From Sedimenticola selenatireducens DSM 17993 (GTDB lineage Bacteria > Pseudomonadota > Gammaproteobacteria > Chromatiales > Chromatiaceae): a stretch of DNA of 64,000 nt. Shown here one piece after another: positions 53,321 to 62,728 of the stretch. The first letter of the stretch is position 1, and each line of letters starts with the position of its first letter. Made by a program: the position numbers and the translations under genes. The stretch lies in NCBI RefSeq assembly GCF_000428045.1, contig NZ_ATZE01000012.1, forward strand, positions 1 through 64,000. The letters run 5' to 3'. The notes beneath the pieces are model-generated. The model worked only from the letters and a program-made list of their open reading frames with translations. It did not search any database and was not told the DNA's origin.

Positions 53321-54882
53321 CGACGAGTTCCTTTCGATAGCAGTGTTTTGCCGATTGATCCCCCTTGGCGACCTGCATCCTGGGCAGGACTCCGAAGTGG
53401 GCTGGTAGCTGCCTCAATCGATCGTCCCACATGTACGCCTACCCACGCCATCATCCCGCTCCAGAGCAAAGGCAAACCCAGATAGAGGCTTGTCGTGATC
53501 ATGTTGAGCAGCATGCGTTTGATGTCGTGCTCGCCGGGGTTTGCGAACATCTGCAGGAAGACATTCACATCCGGGTACATGGACAGGATGAGGTTCTGAT
53601 CCACCCACAGCGCCAGGTACCAGAGCACGCTCCAGAACTTGACGGTGAAGATTGCCATGGCGCCGATGACCATCATGGAGATGGAATAACGCGACAGCAC
53701 CACGATCATGGGCAGCAAGGCATAGATGCCGAGCAGGAGCACGGCCTGCACCATCGGAAGGGCCTGCAGGACCGCGGTCATGGTGACCGAGAACAGCGCC
53801 GATGCAGCCACAACGCCGCCCGATGCCAGGCCGCCTTTGGCGACATTCTCTACCGTGCTGAGTAACCCGGTACTGCCGGAATTGTGGGCGACGAGGTCGT
53901 TGTTCGACCACGATGGTGGAGCATTCGCCAGAACAGTCTTGGCCACTGCATCATTTTGCTGTTCGCTGGCCAGGGCCGGTGCGATGGCAACCACCAGTCC
54001 TGAAAAGCCAGCCGATGTGGCATCGGCCTCGGTGATCAACTTTTCACGCAGGCCAGCCGAGGCGTCCTCCCACCACTGCTTGCAGTAAGGCCTGCCCCAG
54101 GTGGGTGGAGCCGCAGGATCGTATTCGGTATCACGGGCAGCATTGTAGGCCCAGCCGCTGACCTGCGTGGTGGCGCGCAGGGTGTCATAGTAGCCCGGCG
54201 TATTACGATAGACTTGCGATCCCATCCAGTCCGGATCATCAGGGCCATAGGTTGTCAGCAGGGCATTGACCGCGGCGGTGGCAGGTCGTTCTGACTGGTA
54301 CATCGACCGGGCCGGGATGTAGCACTGACTGAAAAAATCGCTGACTTCCTGGCGCAGGCGTGGGTCGGCAATAGTCGCCAGCCGCGCCTGTTGCTCATAG
54401 GTACGCATGTCCGCAGCGCTTGGGAGGCCTTCGACCACCGCATGGTTGAATCCGGAGGTCATCGAGAGCACCGCATACCACCACACCGGGACGTTCACCG
54501 TCGCCAGCGAACCGGTGAAGCCGGTTGAACCGTAGGTGCTCTGGGGTGCGGCCACAGTCGCCGTGGAGGGTGTCGGGTCGATTAGTGTCGGGGGCGGCGT
54601 GTAGTTGAGTGAAGCCGCATTCAGTGGCGTCAACGCGGCCGGTTGGCCGGCCAGCACCACCACCAGTAGCGCGATAAAGAGTTCCAGCTCCATGCGCCGC
54701 AACGACAATCCGGTGACAGTACCGAACTCACCACCTTGCGCCGGTTCCCGCCAGTTGTCGATCAGGATGCCAAGGAACGGCAGGAACACGATACCGGTGC
54801 CCACCAGCACATCCCACAAAATGCCATAGAAGGTCCAGCCGAACAGTGTCGTAAAGAGTTCGAGATAGCTGTCGACGGTCAT
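53317..54882 (-). CDS. traG: Conjugal transfer protein TraG (ICE MPF-G type)
   Basis: A 521-residue inner-membrane protein for mating-pair stabilisation. The N-terminus (YLELFTTLFGWTFYGILWDVLVGTGIVFLPFLGILIDNWREP) and several C-terminal helices (VLLLGIYALLPMIVVLSRYSISMMVIG, LYLGLPLLWSGMMAWVGVHVG) match TraG-N proteins of SPI-7/PFGI-1/ICEclc-like elements. It overlaps the preceding small membrane gene by 4 nt. In related ICEs a relaxase gene and the element end often follow; here the antiviral island follows instead. Confidence 0.87.
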   Translation of the reverse strand: MTVDSYLELFTTLFGWTFYGILWDVLVGTGIVFLPFLGILIDNWREPAQGGEFGTVTGLSLRRMELELFIALLVVVLAGQPAALTPLNAASLNYTPPPTLIDPTPSTATVAAPQSTYGSTGFTGSLATVNVPVWWYAVLSMTSGFNHAVVEGLPSAADMRTYEQQARLATIADPRLRQEVSDFFSQCYIPARSMYQSERPATAAVNALLTTYGPDDPDWMGSQVYRNTPGYYDTLRATTQVSGWAYNAARDTEYDPAAPPTWGRPYCKQWWEDASAGLREKLITEADATSAGFSGLVVAIAPALASEQQNDAVAKTVLANAPPSWSNNDLVAHNSGSTGLLSTVENVAKGGLASGGVVAASALFSVTMTAVLQALPMVQAVLLLGIYALLPMIVVLSRYSISMMVIGAMAIFTVKFWSVLWYLALWVDQNLILSMYPDVNVFLQMFANPGEHDIKRMLLNMITTSLYLGLPLLWSGMMAWVGVHVGRSIEAATSPLRSPAQDAGRQGGSIGKTLLSKGTRR

Positions 54883-55262
54883 GCCCCGCTCCCCTGCAGT
54901 GCGGCCAGCACCTGACCAAGCAGGTTCTGCCCCAACACCAGTTCAATCACGACGAGCCAGGTCACGATACGCCAGCGTACAGCGAGCAAGTTCGTGGCCT
55001 GTGTCTCATCCAGACGTTCCCAATGTTCAAGGGTGTTCACGATCCATGGCCAGCCCATCGCCAACAGGGCAATCAGCGAGACACGGATGCCAGTCAGGAG
55101 CGGTTTCAAGGCATCGATCCTTGTCTGCACAGCGACTACAGAGGATGTCTCGACTGAATGCCAGAGAATGCCACCCGCTCCCAGTGCCAGACCAAATGCC
55201 AGCAGGGTCAGCAAAAAGAACCAGCGCCGGCGCAAGGCAAATCCGTTATTGGACACGGCCAT
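54879..55262 (-). CDS. Small ICE membrane protein
   Basis: A 127-residue protein with three likely membrane helices (WFFLLTLLAFGLALGAGGIL, VSLIALLAMGWPWIV, WLVVIELVLGQNLLGQVL). It overlaps both neighbours (17 nt and 4 nt), as does the small gene lying between the PFL_4711 family and TraG in related elements. No catalytic motif is visible; it is probably part of the transfer channel. Confidence 0.75.
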   Translation of the reverse strand: MAVSNNGFALRRRWFFLLTLLAFGLALGAGGILWHSVETSSVVAVQTRIDALKPLLTGIRVSLIALLAMGWPWIVNTLEHWERLDETQATNLLAVRWRIVTWLVVIELVLGQNLLGQVLAALQGSGA

Positions 55263-56607
55263 TGCTCAGCGGACGTGGATCGATGGTCGGTACTTCTGGC
55301 GTTTTCAGGGATGACTGCCGACGGGCCGCGGCGCGTTGCAGCAAGGTCGCAATCGTGTCGGAAACCACCTCCTTGCGTACCCGAGTCTCGAACAACAGGT
55401 TCTCGATCTCCTTATCCAGCTCGGTGATGGATTTGTCCGCGTGCTCGCGGGCCACCTCGGTAGCATAGACCTCGGGCACCTGGCGGCCGGAAAGCAGCAA
55501 ACGGCGAGCGTACAGCGCCTTCTCCACCGTGCGGGCCGTGCTGATCTCTGACACCAGACGGCCCATGATGAGGCTCTGCTCGGAGGCCGGCATTTCCCGA
55601 ATCGCCTCGATGACCTGGCGGGTAATGGCCACGCCGGGGGCAGTAATATTGTCCAGGTTGGCCAGTGTCGGGGGCGTTGCGCCGGAGACCAGGTTCTGGA
55701 TTTCCGTCGTTACGGTAGTTGCCTCCTGATTGAGCTTTGGCAGTAGCCCGGTACCGGGAATACTGTCCTTGCGGCAGGTATCACAGGTCGTGACGATGTT
55801 TTCGCCGACCACATCGACGACCCAGTTACGCGCCTCGGTAGGCGTTGTCCAGATCTCAGTCAGGCGGGTGGCCGATGCGGGAGGCACCGGGCCTGCCGTT
55901 GTGATCGGGCGATTCATATTGATGTTGTACCCTGCCTTGACGATGTCGCCGGTAAATTCCAGCACCGGCTGTCCGGAGCCTCCGGCCTGCCCACCGATCC
56001 AGGGCACGCCATTGTCCCCGTTAGAGGTCTCGACGGCATCCTTGGCGGTTACTGCATCATTGCCACCTACGCCCATCTGGAGTTTCCAGTCATTGCCTTT
56101 GGACAGCGTGATGAGATCGGCATAGGGATTTTTGCCCTGGGCGATCTCGGCCTCCATCTGCTCACAGGACTTGGTCGCCAGCTGCATGGTCTCCTCGGCC
56201 TGCAGCAAAGCATTCTGGAACATGTCGTAGAGGCCAGGATTGGCGCGCTGCAGGATCAGCGCCGGGAGTGCGGCAATCGCGGCACTGGCCGCGGCCGTCA
56301 TCGCGTTCATCATGTTGTCGATACCGGCACCGATATCGTTCAGCGTATTGGTCACGGCCGCCACGGGGTCGAATTTGCCGCAGCTATAACCCAGCCCCAA
56401 TTGCGCCGAGCCGCCCAGGGTAACGGATACCACAGAAGGATTGGCAGGCGCCGATACCGGCTCTGCCCCACCGATTTCGTAATACCAGAAACTGTCTTCC
56501 GTCGGCCCCTTGGTGATGGCATGCGCATTATTCACACTGAGGAGTCCAATCAGTAGCCAGCTGACAGCTCGTCGATAACGGAATGTATGTAAAGAGTTCG
56601 TTTTCAT
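55246..56607 (-). CDS. ICE protein, PFL_4711 family (TraH-like)
   Basis: A 453-residue secreted or membrane-associated protein of the conjugation apparatus. It has a Sec signal (RRAVSWLLIGLLSVNNAHA), then a glycine/alanine-rich middle (LGLGYSCGKFDPVAAVTNTLNDIGAGIDN) and a C-terminal helical region with CDTCRKDSIPGTG. Its length and position after the TraU-like gene fit TIGR03755-type proteins. It overlaps the upstream stop by 1 nt and the downstream gene by 17 nt. Confidence 0.83.
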   Translation of the reverse strand: MKTNSLHTFRYRRAVSWLLIGLLSVNNAHAITKGPTEDSFWYYEIGGAEPVSAPANPSVVSVTLGGSAQLGLGYSCGKFDPVAAVTNTLNDIGAGIDNMMNAMTAAASAAIAALPALILQRANPGLYDMFQNALLQAEETMQLATKSCEQMEAEIAQGKNPYADLITLSKGNDWKLQMGVGGNDAVTAKDAVETSNGDNGVPWIGGQAGGSGQPVLEFTGDIVKAGYNINMNRPITTAGPVPPASATRLTEIWTTPTEARNWVVDVVGENIVTTCDTCRKDSIPGTGLLPKLNQEATTVTTEIQNLVSGATPPTLANLDNITAPGVAITRQVIEAIREMPASEQSLIMGRLVSEISTARTVEKALYARRLLLSGRQVPEVYATEVAREHADKSITELDKEIENLLFETRVRKEVVSDTIATLLQRAAARRQSSLKTPEVPTIDPRPLSNGRVQ

Positions 56608-57626
56608 CAGGGATAGGCAATCCAGTCAATATCAAACAGAAACCATTGGCCGCGGCGCTCACAGCACTTGTAGGGCCGCCATAGATTCCAGACATAATCG
56701 CCTTCGCTATCGACGCGCCCGCCACCCCAGCCGGTCAGGCTGGCCAGATCATTGGTGCCAAAGACGTTGCAGCTCGATTCAGATAGCGGCAATAACATCT
56801 GCCAGGTACCGGTGCTGCGATCCTTCTCCATCAAAGGCCCCGGTGACCAAACCTTCATGGAACCCGATGAGCCGGTAACCGGCACATAGACGTGCGGTTG
56901 TCCCGTACGCGTGACGATGTCACCAGCTCGCTGGGCATTGAGGGCCGCCGCCTTGGGCTCTTCCGACTGGGTTGTCCAGCCAGTGCGCGGATAGACACCA
57001 CCCCAGGTCTGCAATGGCCAGGTGCCCAGTTCACGCAGACCGGGAATCAGGCTGGCGGGATAAAAGATCTCCGGGATCTCCTGCCGCCACGACAGGGCAT
57101 CGAGGCCGGACTGGAAATAGGGAAAGAATGAAGTGGTCTCTGACGGACACAACAAACCGGTACCAGCAACGATACCTGTCAGCGAGCTCAGCGGGTGGCC
57201 AATGGCGTCAGTTTCCCGGTAGACCAGATTCTTGTGGTCACGCTCCGAGGTTCCTTCTGTTCGGTTGCCAGCGCTTTCAATCGGCACCGGCAGCAAGGCA
57301 CCCAACAGACCCGTAGCCGCCGTCTTTTGCGCCAAACCGAGAGTCGCGCGGATCTCGGTCCACGGATTCCCGCCCAGCTCGTTGTAGGTACTGACCACCA
57401 GATCCGGGTTGTAATGCCCCACCTTGATCGAGGTGCGTACACTGCAACCGGTCCAGGAACAGCGCAACCAGAAACAGGTGCCAATTGGCATCCAGCGCAT
57501 GCAGGAGAAAGCCGCCGTTGTCGTCTGGGCAACGATCTGTGGTGTGGTCGTTGTACCGGAGAATCCGGTGACCGGCACCCATAACGCAATCGCTAGGCAA
57601 AACGATAGAAAGCTCTGGCGGATCAT
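56607..57626 (-). CDS. ICE protein, PFL_4710 family (TraU-like)
   Basis: A 339-residue exported protein with a signal peptide (FLSFCLAIALWVPVTGFS) and many cysteines (FSCMRWMPIGTCFWLRCSWTGCSV) as in TraU-family mating-pair proteins. ATG 57626 overlaps the stop of the upstream gene as TGATG; the upstream in-frame start at 57647 is less likely. It fits TIGR03756-type proteins and forms a block with the PFL_4709 and PFL_4711 genes. Confidence 0.84.
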   Translation of the reverse strand: MIRQSFLSFCLAIALWVPVTGFSGTTTTPQIVAQTTTAAFSCMRWMPIGTCFWLRCSWTGCSVRTSIKVGHYNPDLVVSTYNELGGNPWTEIRATLGLAQKTAATGLLGALLPVPIESAGNRTEGTSERDHKNLVYRETDAIGHPLSSLTGIVAGTGLLCPSETTSFFPYFQSGLDALSWRQEIPEIFYPASLIPGLRELGTWPLQTWGGVYPRTGWTTQSEEPKAAALNAQRAGDIVTRTGQPHVYVPVTGSSGSMKVWSPGPLMEKDRSTGTWQMLLPLSESSCNVFGTNDLASLTGWGGGRVDSEGDYVWNLWRPYKCCERRGQWFLFDIDWIAYP

Positions 57627-58108
57627 CACTTGCCTTCCTGCCGCCATGCCCGGTAATGCGCAATTGCGATCTGCACATCGGTTACGCCGTATACGACTGC
57701 CTCGCCATCGAAGACAATGGCTGGATAGCGATCCACGCCATACTGCATCGCCTTCGCCAAACCCATCGCGGCGCGTTGCATTCGCGCACGATCTTCCTCA
57801 CTTAGTTGCTGGAATCGGTGCAGAACGACTCGTTTGGATTGCTCGGGATCGGCCGGAAGGCCCTGTGACAGATTCGCTTCACTACGCCAGATGCCATCCA
57901 GTTCAAAGACATGGAATTCTGCTTGCTCATGAAGCGCCTGACTATTGATACCCACGTCACCGGATATGGGCCGTTCAGTCGTGGTAAATACCTCCACGAG
58001 GTGCGGATACACCTCTACCGGTCGACCCGCTTGTGCAACACCAGCGAATAGGACCAATACAATCCGTACCGGCACGACAAAGCTTTTTGAGCGTGAATTC
58101 CTGATCAT
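57626..58108 (-). CDS. ICE protein, PFL_4709 family (TrbC-like)
   Basis: A 160-residue exported protein. The signal peptide (VRIVLVLFAGVAQAG) is followed by VEVFTTTERPI and a C-terminal thioredoxin-like stretch RYPAIVFDGEAVVYGVTDVQIAIAHY, characteristic of TIGR03757/TrbC-like proteins of MPF-G elements. ATG 58108 was chosen; GTG 58114 is possible. In related ICEs a VirB4-like gene lies shortly upstream, but here a ~1260-residue gene separates them. Confidence 0.82.
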   Translation of the reverse strand: MIRNSRSKSFVVPVRIVLVLFAGVAQAGRPVEVYPHLVEVFTTTERPISGDVGINSQALHEQAEFHVFELDGIWRSEANLSQGLPADPEQSKRVVLHRFQQLSEEDRARMQRAAMGLAKAMQYGVDRYPAIVFDGEAVVYGVTDVQIAIAHYRAWRQEGK

Positions 58109-58496
58109 GTACACAAATGGCCCACTGACAGAGTGATGGGGTATCGTGTATTACGATGAGGTCTTAGTGAACGGAAAACTCGATCAAGATATGGCGTGGT
58201 TAATACCCGGTATTCACCACAGAATGATCATGCTGGATTTTCAATAAGTGTGACGATGATAAATCCGGCCATTGGCTCCACCTGATCGCTCTAAAACGGG
58301 CGTGATGATCAATGCTCGAGTAGACTGAATATATGTCTCAAAAGCACAATAGCTATGGATCAATCGATTGACTGATTTTGTCGGCTAACGGCAGGATAGC
58401 TGGCATTCAGGGTTTCGCGGAATAACGGTTAGTGAATGCTTTCAAAGGCGCCAGGAACGGTCATTGTGATTGCACTTCTCTTAATATTGAACGGAG

Positions 58497-58574
58497 CCGG
58501 AATGGAACGTAGTGAAATCCGGGTTTTTACTCGCGTTTCTCATTCCCCGGATTACGCTGTCACTTCATCCGGGC
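58497..58574. repeat. Two REP-like palindromic units in the tra-operon spacer
   Basis: The 472-nt spacer 58109-58580 holds no supported gene. Near its right end lie two palindromic units of the CCGGAT...CCGGG class, 58497-58523 and 58545-58574. Such REP elements often sit at operon ends. They lie directly at the 3' end of the large PD-(D/E)XK gene and so mark one edge of the probable cargo insertion. Confidence 0.6.
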
Positions 58575-58580
58575 CTCTTA

Positions 58581-61500
58581 CTACAAGACATTAGATCTAA
58601 GCCAAGCGTCAAGAGTGTCGATCTGCACAAAATGTGTGGGCACTTCATAAGGTGGAAACCTCAACCAAAAGTGCATGTCTTTGGACACGTAAAGTTCAGA
58701 CAGCGATAATGGTTTGTCCTCTGGAGTCGGCCAACCCAACAAGGACCGCAAAATGTCCGTGTTTTGGATGAAAAAGTCGCGCCTTTGCTCGATCTTTTGT
58801 AGCTGCCCTTTCTTTCTGCCGCCACCAAAAATTGTATCCCGTAACCGACGCGTATCTTTGAGACAAAAGGCTGGTTGATTGTATTTGCACTCAACCGTCA
58901 GCCACAAGTTTTCCTCTGGTCTGTATGCCAATACGTCAAAATCTCCAACCTCTGGAAAATTTTGATCCGGAAAACGACTTTTGAAATCAATACCCCTGAT
59001 AGCATAAGGCATGGCACGGGCGCAGATTTCGTGCGCTCGAACCTCTAGATCGTCTTCCAGTTCCTTTTTAAGTTGCCTGACAGCTTTCTTTATATTCGGC
59101 CAAGGGTAATCAGCCGGTAGGTAACCATCTGTAATTACCCCCCTCCAAATGCGGCTCGATCTTTCCACCACAGCCGCTCCCCATAATACTCGGCCGTCGG
59201 CTAGCTCAAATAGGGGACGAATGGTGTTACGACTGCCTCGTTTAAAATGCTCCCAGACAGGAACATCGTCCGGAACATCATCCTTGCCAAACAGATGCCA
59301 GGCTTGGCCAGGTTTAAGAATGAGGAATTCGATCACCGCTAGAGCAGAATCTAAAGGAAGATCTGGGTAAGTCGTTACTGCACGCTCTGCTATACGTTGT
59401 TTTTCACTGGCATATCCGCATGCCAATTCTTGAGCGCCACCAACCGATACCCAAAGCATAAGTGTGGAAAAAACTTGCAGCATGTGAGTATAGGTAAATT
59501 GGAGATCTGTATCGAATGCCTCGTCCAGCATGGTAAAGTATGCCTCCGTCGACATAGCCGTGGAAACCTTGTCCTTTTCAACGACGTTAACGCCCAACCG
59601 CAGAGCAGCCATCTCTCGTCCAAACACGTCTTCCTCATGCTTTCGCTTTTCCGAGAAGAAAACCTCCGGAACATACTGGTCATCGATCCGTAGACCTCCT
59701 ACATCTATGTCGTTATGGAGGACATCGCTAGCGCTATACAAAACCAACAGCCAGTCGATCATTGCTAGGATTGATAGCACCTCCTCCGCACGCGCAGGAG
59801 ATGTCTGTGCGGAACTTAGAACTACCGAACATTCCAGTAGGTATCGATAGTTTTTGCTTTCACGAATAAATTTTTCATGAGCCTCTGACATGGCATGTTC
59901 CCGATCATAATCAACCTCGTGCCGAAGGCTTTGTTTGAACCGAATTTCATCCCGGTTATAGGAAGCAGTCAACGAGTCGTATTGGCTAGTGCAATACCAC
60001 AGTAGACTCTCGCGATCCATCTCGCCAATGCGCTTGTGCACCTCGTCCCGATAAGCTTCACGCGCACGGTTAATGAGTGCTTTTGCAACCTCTAATTCGT
60101 ATGTCCCCGGTTCTATATCTTGTCCTCTCAGAAGTATTGCGAGATCACGTCGCGCAACTTTGTAATCTTCAGAAGTAGGTACTTGCGGTAGGGTAAAGTC
60201 TGGCACATCCACTTTTCGTTGCAGGTGGCTTACCGTAAAACGAGGTGAGCGGTCAGCAGTGTTTAGCAACGCTTCGCGTAGCTCAGAAGGCATTGGGCAA
60301 TCAAGAATTCTGAACAAATGCTCAACAACCACCACAGCACAGGCTGCCTCGAAAGTTGCATCTTCAGCAACTTCCAATTCTTGAGCCAATTTCGCCAAAT
60401 TGACAATGATCCGGGCTTGGTAGCTTTGCGGATCCATAGATGCCATTTCCTTCCAGTCAGTAATGAGAGGCATTACTAATGCTTGCTGTATCTGTTCATC
60501 CTCACCTGATGCCAGTAGATGTTTCTCACTGAAACAATGCAAATTGATACGACGCATGGGCAGCTGAAGGAATGGCTCGATAATCGAAGCACGCTCGGCG
60601 ATGCTATCAGCGGCACAATGGAGAAAAAGCTCAAGCAACGAGCCATCCTGCGACTCTAACCCAACATCTTCGGCATCGAGAATAAAATAAAGTGTCGTAG
60701 CCCCAATGACAGACGACCACGCGATTTTTGGTGTGTTTTTAGCAATAACGGAAGACAGCGAACTAGCACTCTTCGTCTCATTTATTTCCCAAGCATTGTC
60801 GTCGTCTGGAAAAATGAGTGGGGCTTGGCTCCATAGTTTCTTGAGCTGTTGGTACCTCCAGGATGCACCCCAGTGGGGGTCCAAAGCCAAGAAGTTTGGC
60901 ATCAACGCCCCTTCAATGATTTGGGCATGGGTATCACGGAAAGAGCCAAACAGGTCTCCCAAATCACTAAACGGACTACCTCCATACTGACCAAGGCCAT
61001 CAACATAGTCCCAGAATCGCGTAAATTCATCCACCGATTCAATAGAGTCAAAAATTGTGCATGCATCGACTAAGCTCATTAGTTGTGCTTTGGTGTTAGT
61101 CTTCCTTACCTTCAAATGTCCCGTGGATACTGTCGTGATAACCAGGATGACCTTTACTGAGATGGGTTGGGGTGTAGATGCTTGCGGATCGCGAAACTGA
61201 AAACCATCGCTAGTTCCGATGACCTGGAGTCCCCAGTCTGGGTCACGCATAACACGATGCATTGCGATCACAGCTTTTTCAGCTATTTCCAGTTGATCGA
61301 TCGCCACCGGCACTACCAGAAAGAAATGTGGGGCACTGATAAGAGCAGCTGCGATGGGCAGCGGGACTCGCTCACGGCGCGACCGCATCACTAATGGACC
61401 AGTCAGGCATGATCCAGTCTTGACTCGTTTAGCCACATATTTCCCTAACTGTGTAGCAGCCCATGGCGAGACGGTATAGGTTTCCGCTGCCCAGGCATCA

Positions 61501-62366
61501 ATCACAACCGTCGTTACGTTGCGAAGACAGATGGCGTAAGTCTTTCCATCAATTCGGACCGCCTGCCAAGGCAACACTGCACCAGTCATCACTGCTTCAC
61601 CGAAGCTGTTAGCATCTGACCAGGTGGCTGGTTTTCCAAATTGTGTAATGTATTGATCGTGAAGCTGGTTAACTGACGATAGGTTACTCAAGGCGGGTAA
61701 GATGACTTCCCAAAATTTTGCAGGTGGAATCTCGATATACCCAGGACTCAACTCGTCCGGTTGATCATTGCCATTTACCGGTACCTGTTCCAGGAGTTGG
61801 CTCTGCAATCGTATCGAAATTTCCAAATCGGCTACGGCTTGCGAACCATTTTCATGGGAGATACGGAATGCTTCTATGTAGTCAGAGATGCGTTGCACAG
61901 GGCCGCCGTGCAGAATAGCAACTGGCTCCTGCCCTATTAATATTTTCACCGCTCCCCAATCCGCCTCTGGCACGTAGTCCTCGAGCATAGGAAAGTCAGG
62001 CAAGGACTCGATAAGTGCCCTACAGAACTCAGCGAATCCCTCGTAGGTCGTTATTCGGGTCGGTGAAAATCTGTCGAACGGCATAGAGACCAAAAGGCTG
62101 AATGCTAAAAGGTGCTTTACTTGGCTAGCGCGATTGGGCTGCCATAAATCTAAGATGTTTAGCGCGCAGATCGCATCTACTGGATGAACACGTGACAGGA
62201 CCTCGGTAACTCGTTCGCAGGAAGCCTGGAAGGATTGTTCGAACCTCTTTTGCTGCTCTTCCATATTCTGCTGCATCGCGATCAGGAAGTCCGGCTTCGT
62301 GATTGGCGCTTTAAACTTCTTCTTGCCCTTTTTCCTATTTCTATTTTTACGCTTTTTTCTATTCAT
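58581..62366 (-). CDS. Large protein with C-terminal PD-(D/E)XK nuclease, ICE cargo
   Basis: A ~1261-residue protein of unknown family. A very basic N-terminus (MNRKKRKNRNRKKGKKKFKAP) precedes ~1100 mostly helical residues without a clear known motif or P-loop. Near residue 1142 is GDFDVLAYRPEENLWLTVECKYN, a D-x(n)-ExK nuclease site of restriction-endonuclease type. An earlier in-frame start (62426) is possible, but the Met at 62366 leads straight into the basic region. It is inserted between the VirB4-like and PFL_4709 genes, on their strand, so it is probably a defence or counter-defence gene carried by the ICE. Lower apparent GC than the tra genes is an impression, not computed. Confidence 0.65.
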   Translation of the reverse strand: MNRKKRKNRNRKKGKKKFKAPITKPDFLIAMQQNMEEQQKRFEQSFQASCERVTEVLSRVHPVDAICALNILDLWQPNRASQVKHLLAFSLLVSMPFDRFSPTRITTYEGFAEFCRALIESLPDFPMLEDYVPEADWGAVKILIGQEPVAILHGGPVQRISDYIEAFRISHENGSQAVADLEISIRLQSQLLEQVPVNGNDQPDELSPGYIEIPPAKFWEVILPALSNLSSVNQLHDQYITQFGKPATWSDANSFGEAVMTGAVLPWQAVRIDGKTYAICLRNVTTVVIDAWAAETYTVSPWAATQLGKYVAKRVKTGSCLTGPLVMRSRRERVPLPIAAALISAPHFFLVVPVAIDQLEIAEKAVIAMHRVMRDPDWGLQVIGTSDGFQFRDPQASTPQPISVKVILVITTVSTGHLKVRKTNTKAQLMSLVDACTIFDSIESVDEFTRFWDYVDGLGQYGGSPFSDLGDLFGSFRDTHAQIIEGALMPNFLALDPHWGASWRYQQLKKLWSQAPLIFPDDDNAWEINETKSASSLSSVIAKNTPKIAWSSVIGATTLYFILDAEDVGLESQDGSLLELFLHCAADSIAERASIIEPFLQLPMRRINLHCFSEKHLLASGEDEQIQQALVMPLITDWKEMASMDPQSYQARIIVNLAKLAQELEVAEDATFEAACAVVVVEHLFRILDCPMPSELREALLNTADRSPRFTVSHLQRKVDVPDFTLPQVPTSEDYKVARRDLAILLRGQDIEPGTYELEVAKALINRAREAYRDEVHKRIGEMDRESLLWYCTSQYDSLTASYNRDEIRFKQSLRHEVDYDREHAMSEAHEKFIRESKNYRYLLECSVVLSSAQTSPARAEEVLSILAMIDWLLVLYSASDVLHNDIDVGGLRIDDQYVPEVFFSEKRKHEEDVFGREMAALRLGVNVVEKDKVSTAMSTEAYFTMLDEAFDTDLQFTYTHMLQVFSTLMLWVSVGGAQELACGYASEKQRIAERAVTTYPDLPLDSALAVIEFLILKPGQAWHLFGKDDVPDDVPVWEHFKRGSRNTIRPLFELADGRVLWGAAVVERSSRIWRGVITDGYLPADYPWPNIKKAVRQLKKELEDDLEVRAHEICARAMPYAIRGIDFKSRFPDQNFPEVGDFDVLAYRPEENLWLTVECKYNQPAFCLKDTRRLRDTIFGGGRKKGQLQKIEQRRDFFIQNTDILRSLLGWPTPEDKPLSLSELYVSKDMHFWLRFPPYEVPTHFVQIDTLDAWLRSNVL

Positions 62367-62728
62367 TAGGCTTCTCAATGAATTTTGACCTTCCTTTTCG
62401 AGATAAGTCAAAGAGTTAATCTGCACGTATCATACACATGTACCAGTTTCTCGTGCTTCAGCGGGCATCTTTTAGACCAGATCATCGGTGCGCCTTTTAT
62501 TTCCTCTTTGGTTTTTCAAGTATAACGTTTTTGAGACTTGTGCCGAATGACAGCTTCGGGTCGAAACCTGAGAAAATCGCTCTCCAAAATTCTGAATTTT
62601 CAAATGTCGCCTTTTCGCTAATTGCTGCCGGTAAAAACCTCAGCGTTGAACATCAACTCAGGGTTGAGAGCAGCCCCAATCTTTATTGATGTTTTGTTCT
62701 GAAAGTCACTTTTGAAGGGATAGAATCC
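62367..62728. other. Intergenic spacer between the VirB4-like gene and the cargo gene
   Basis: No supported gene in ~360 nt. A plus-strand frame of 83 codons (62438-62689) has no recognisable features and is not called. A short hairpin GGGAT-AGA-ATCCC lies at about 62717-62729, at the VirB4-like stop, and could reduce read-through. The cargo gene presumably has its own promoter here. Confidence 0.45.

Noticed and set aside
62438-62689. 83-codon plus-strand frame
   Set aside because: No ribosome site, no family features and position in a spacer between minus-strand tra genes.
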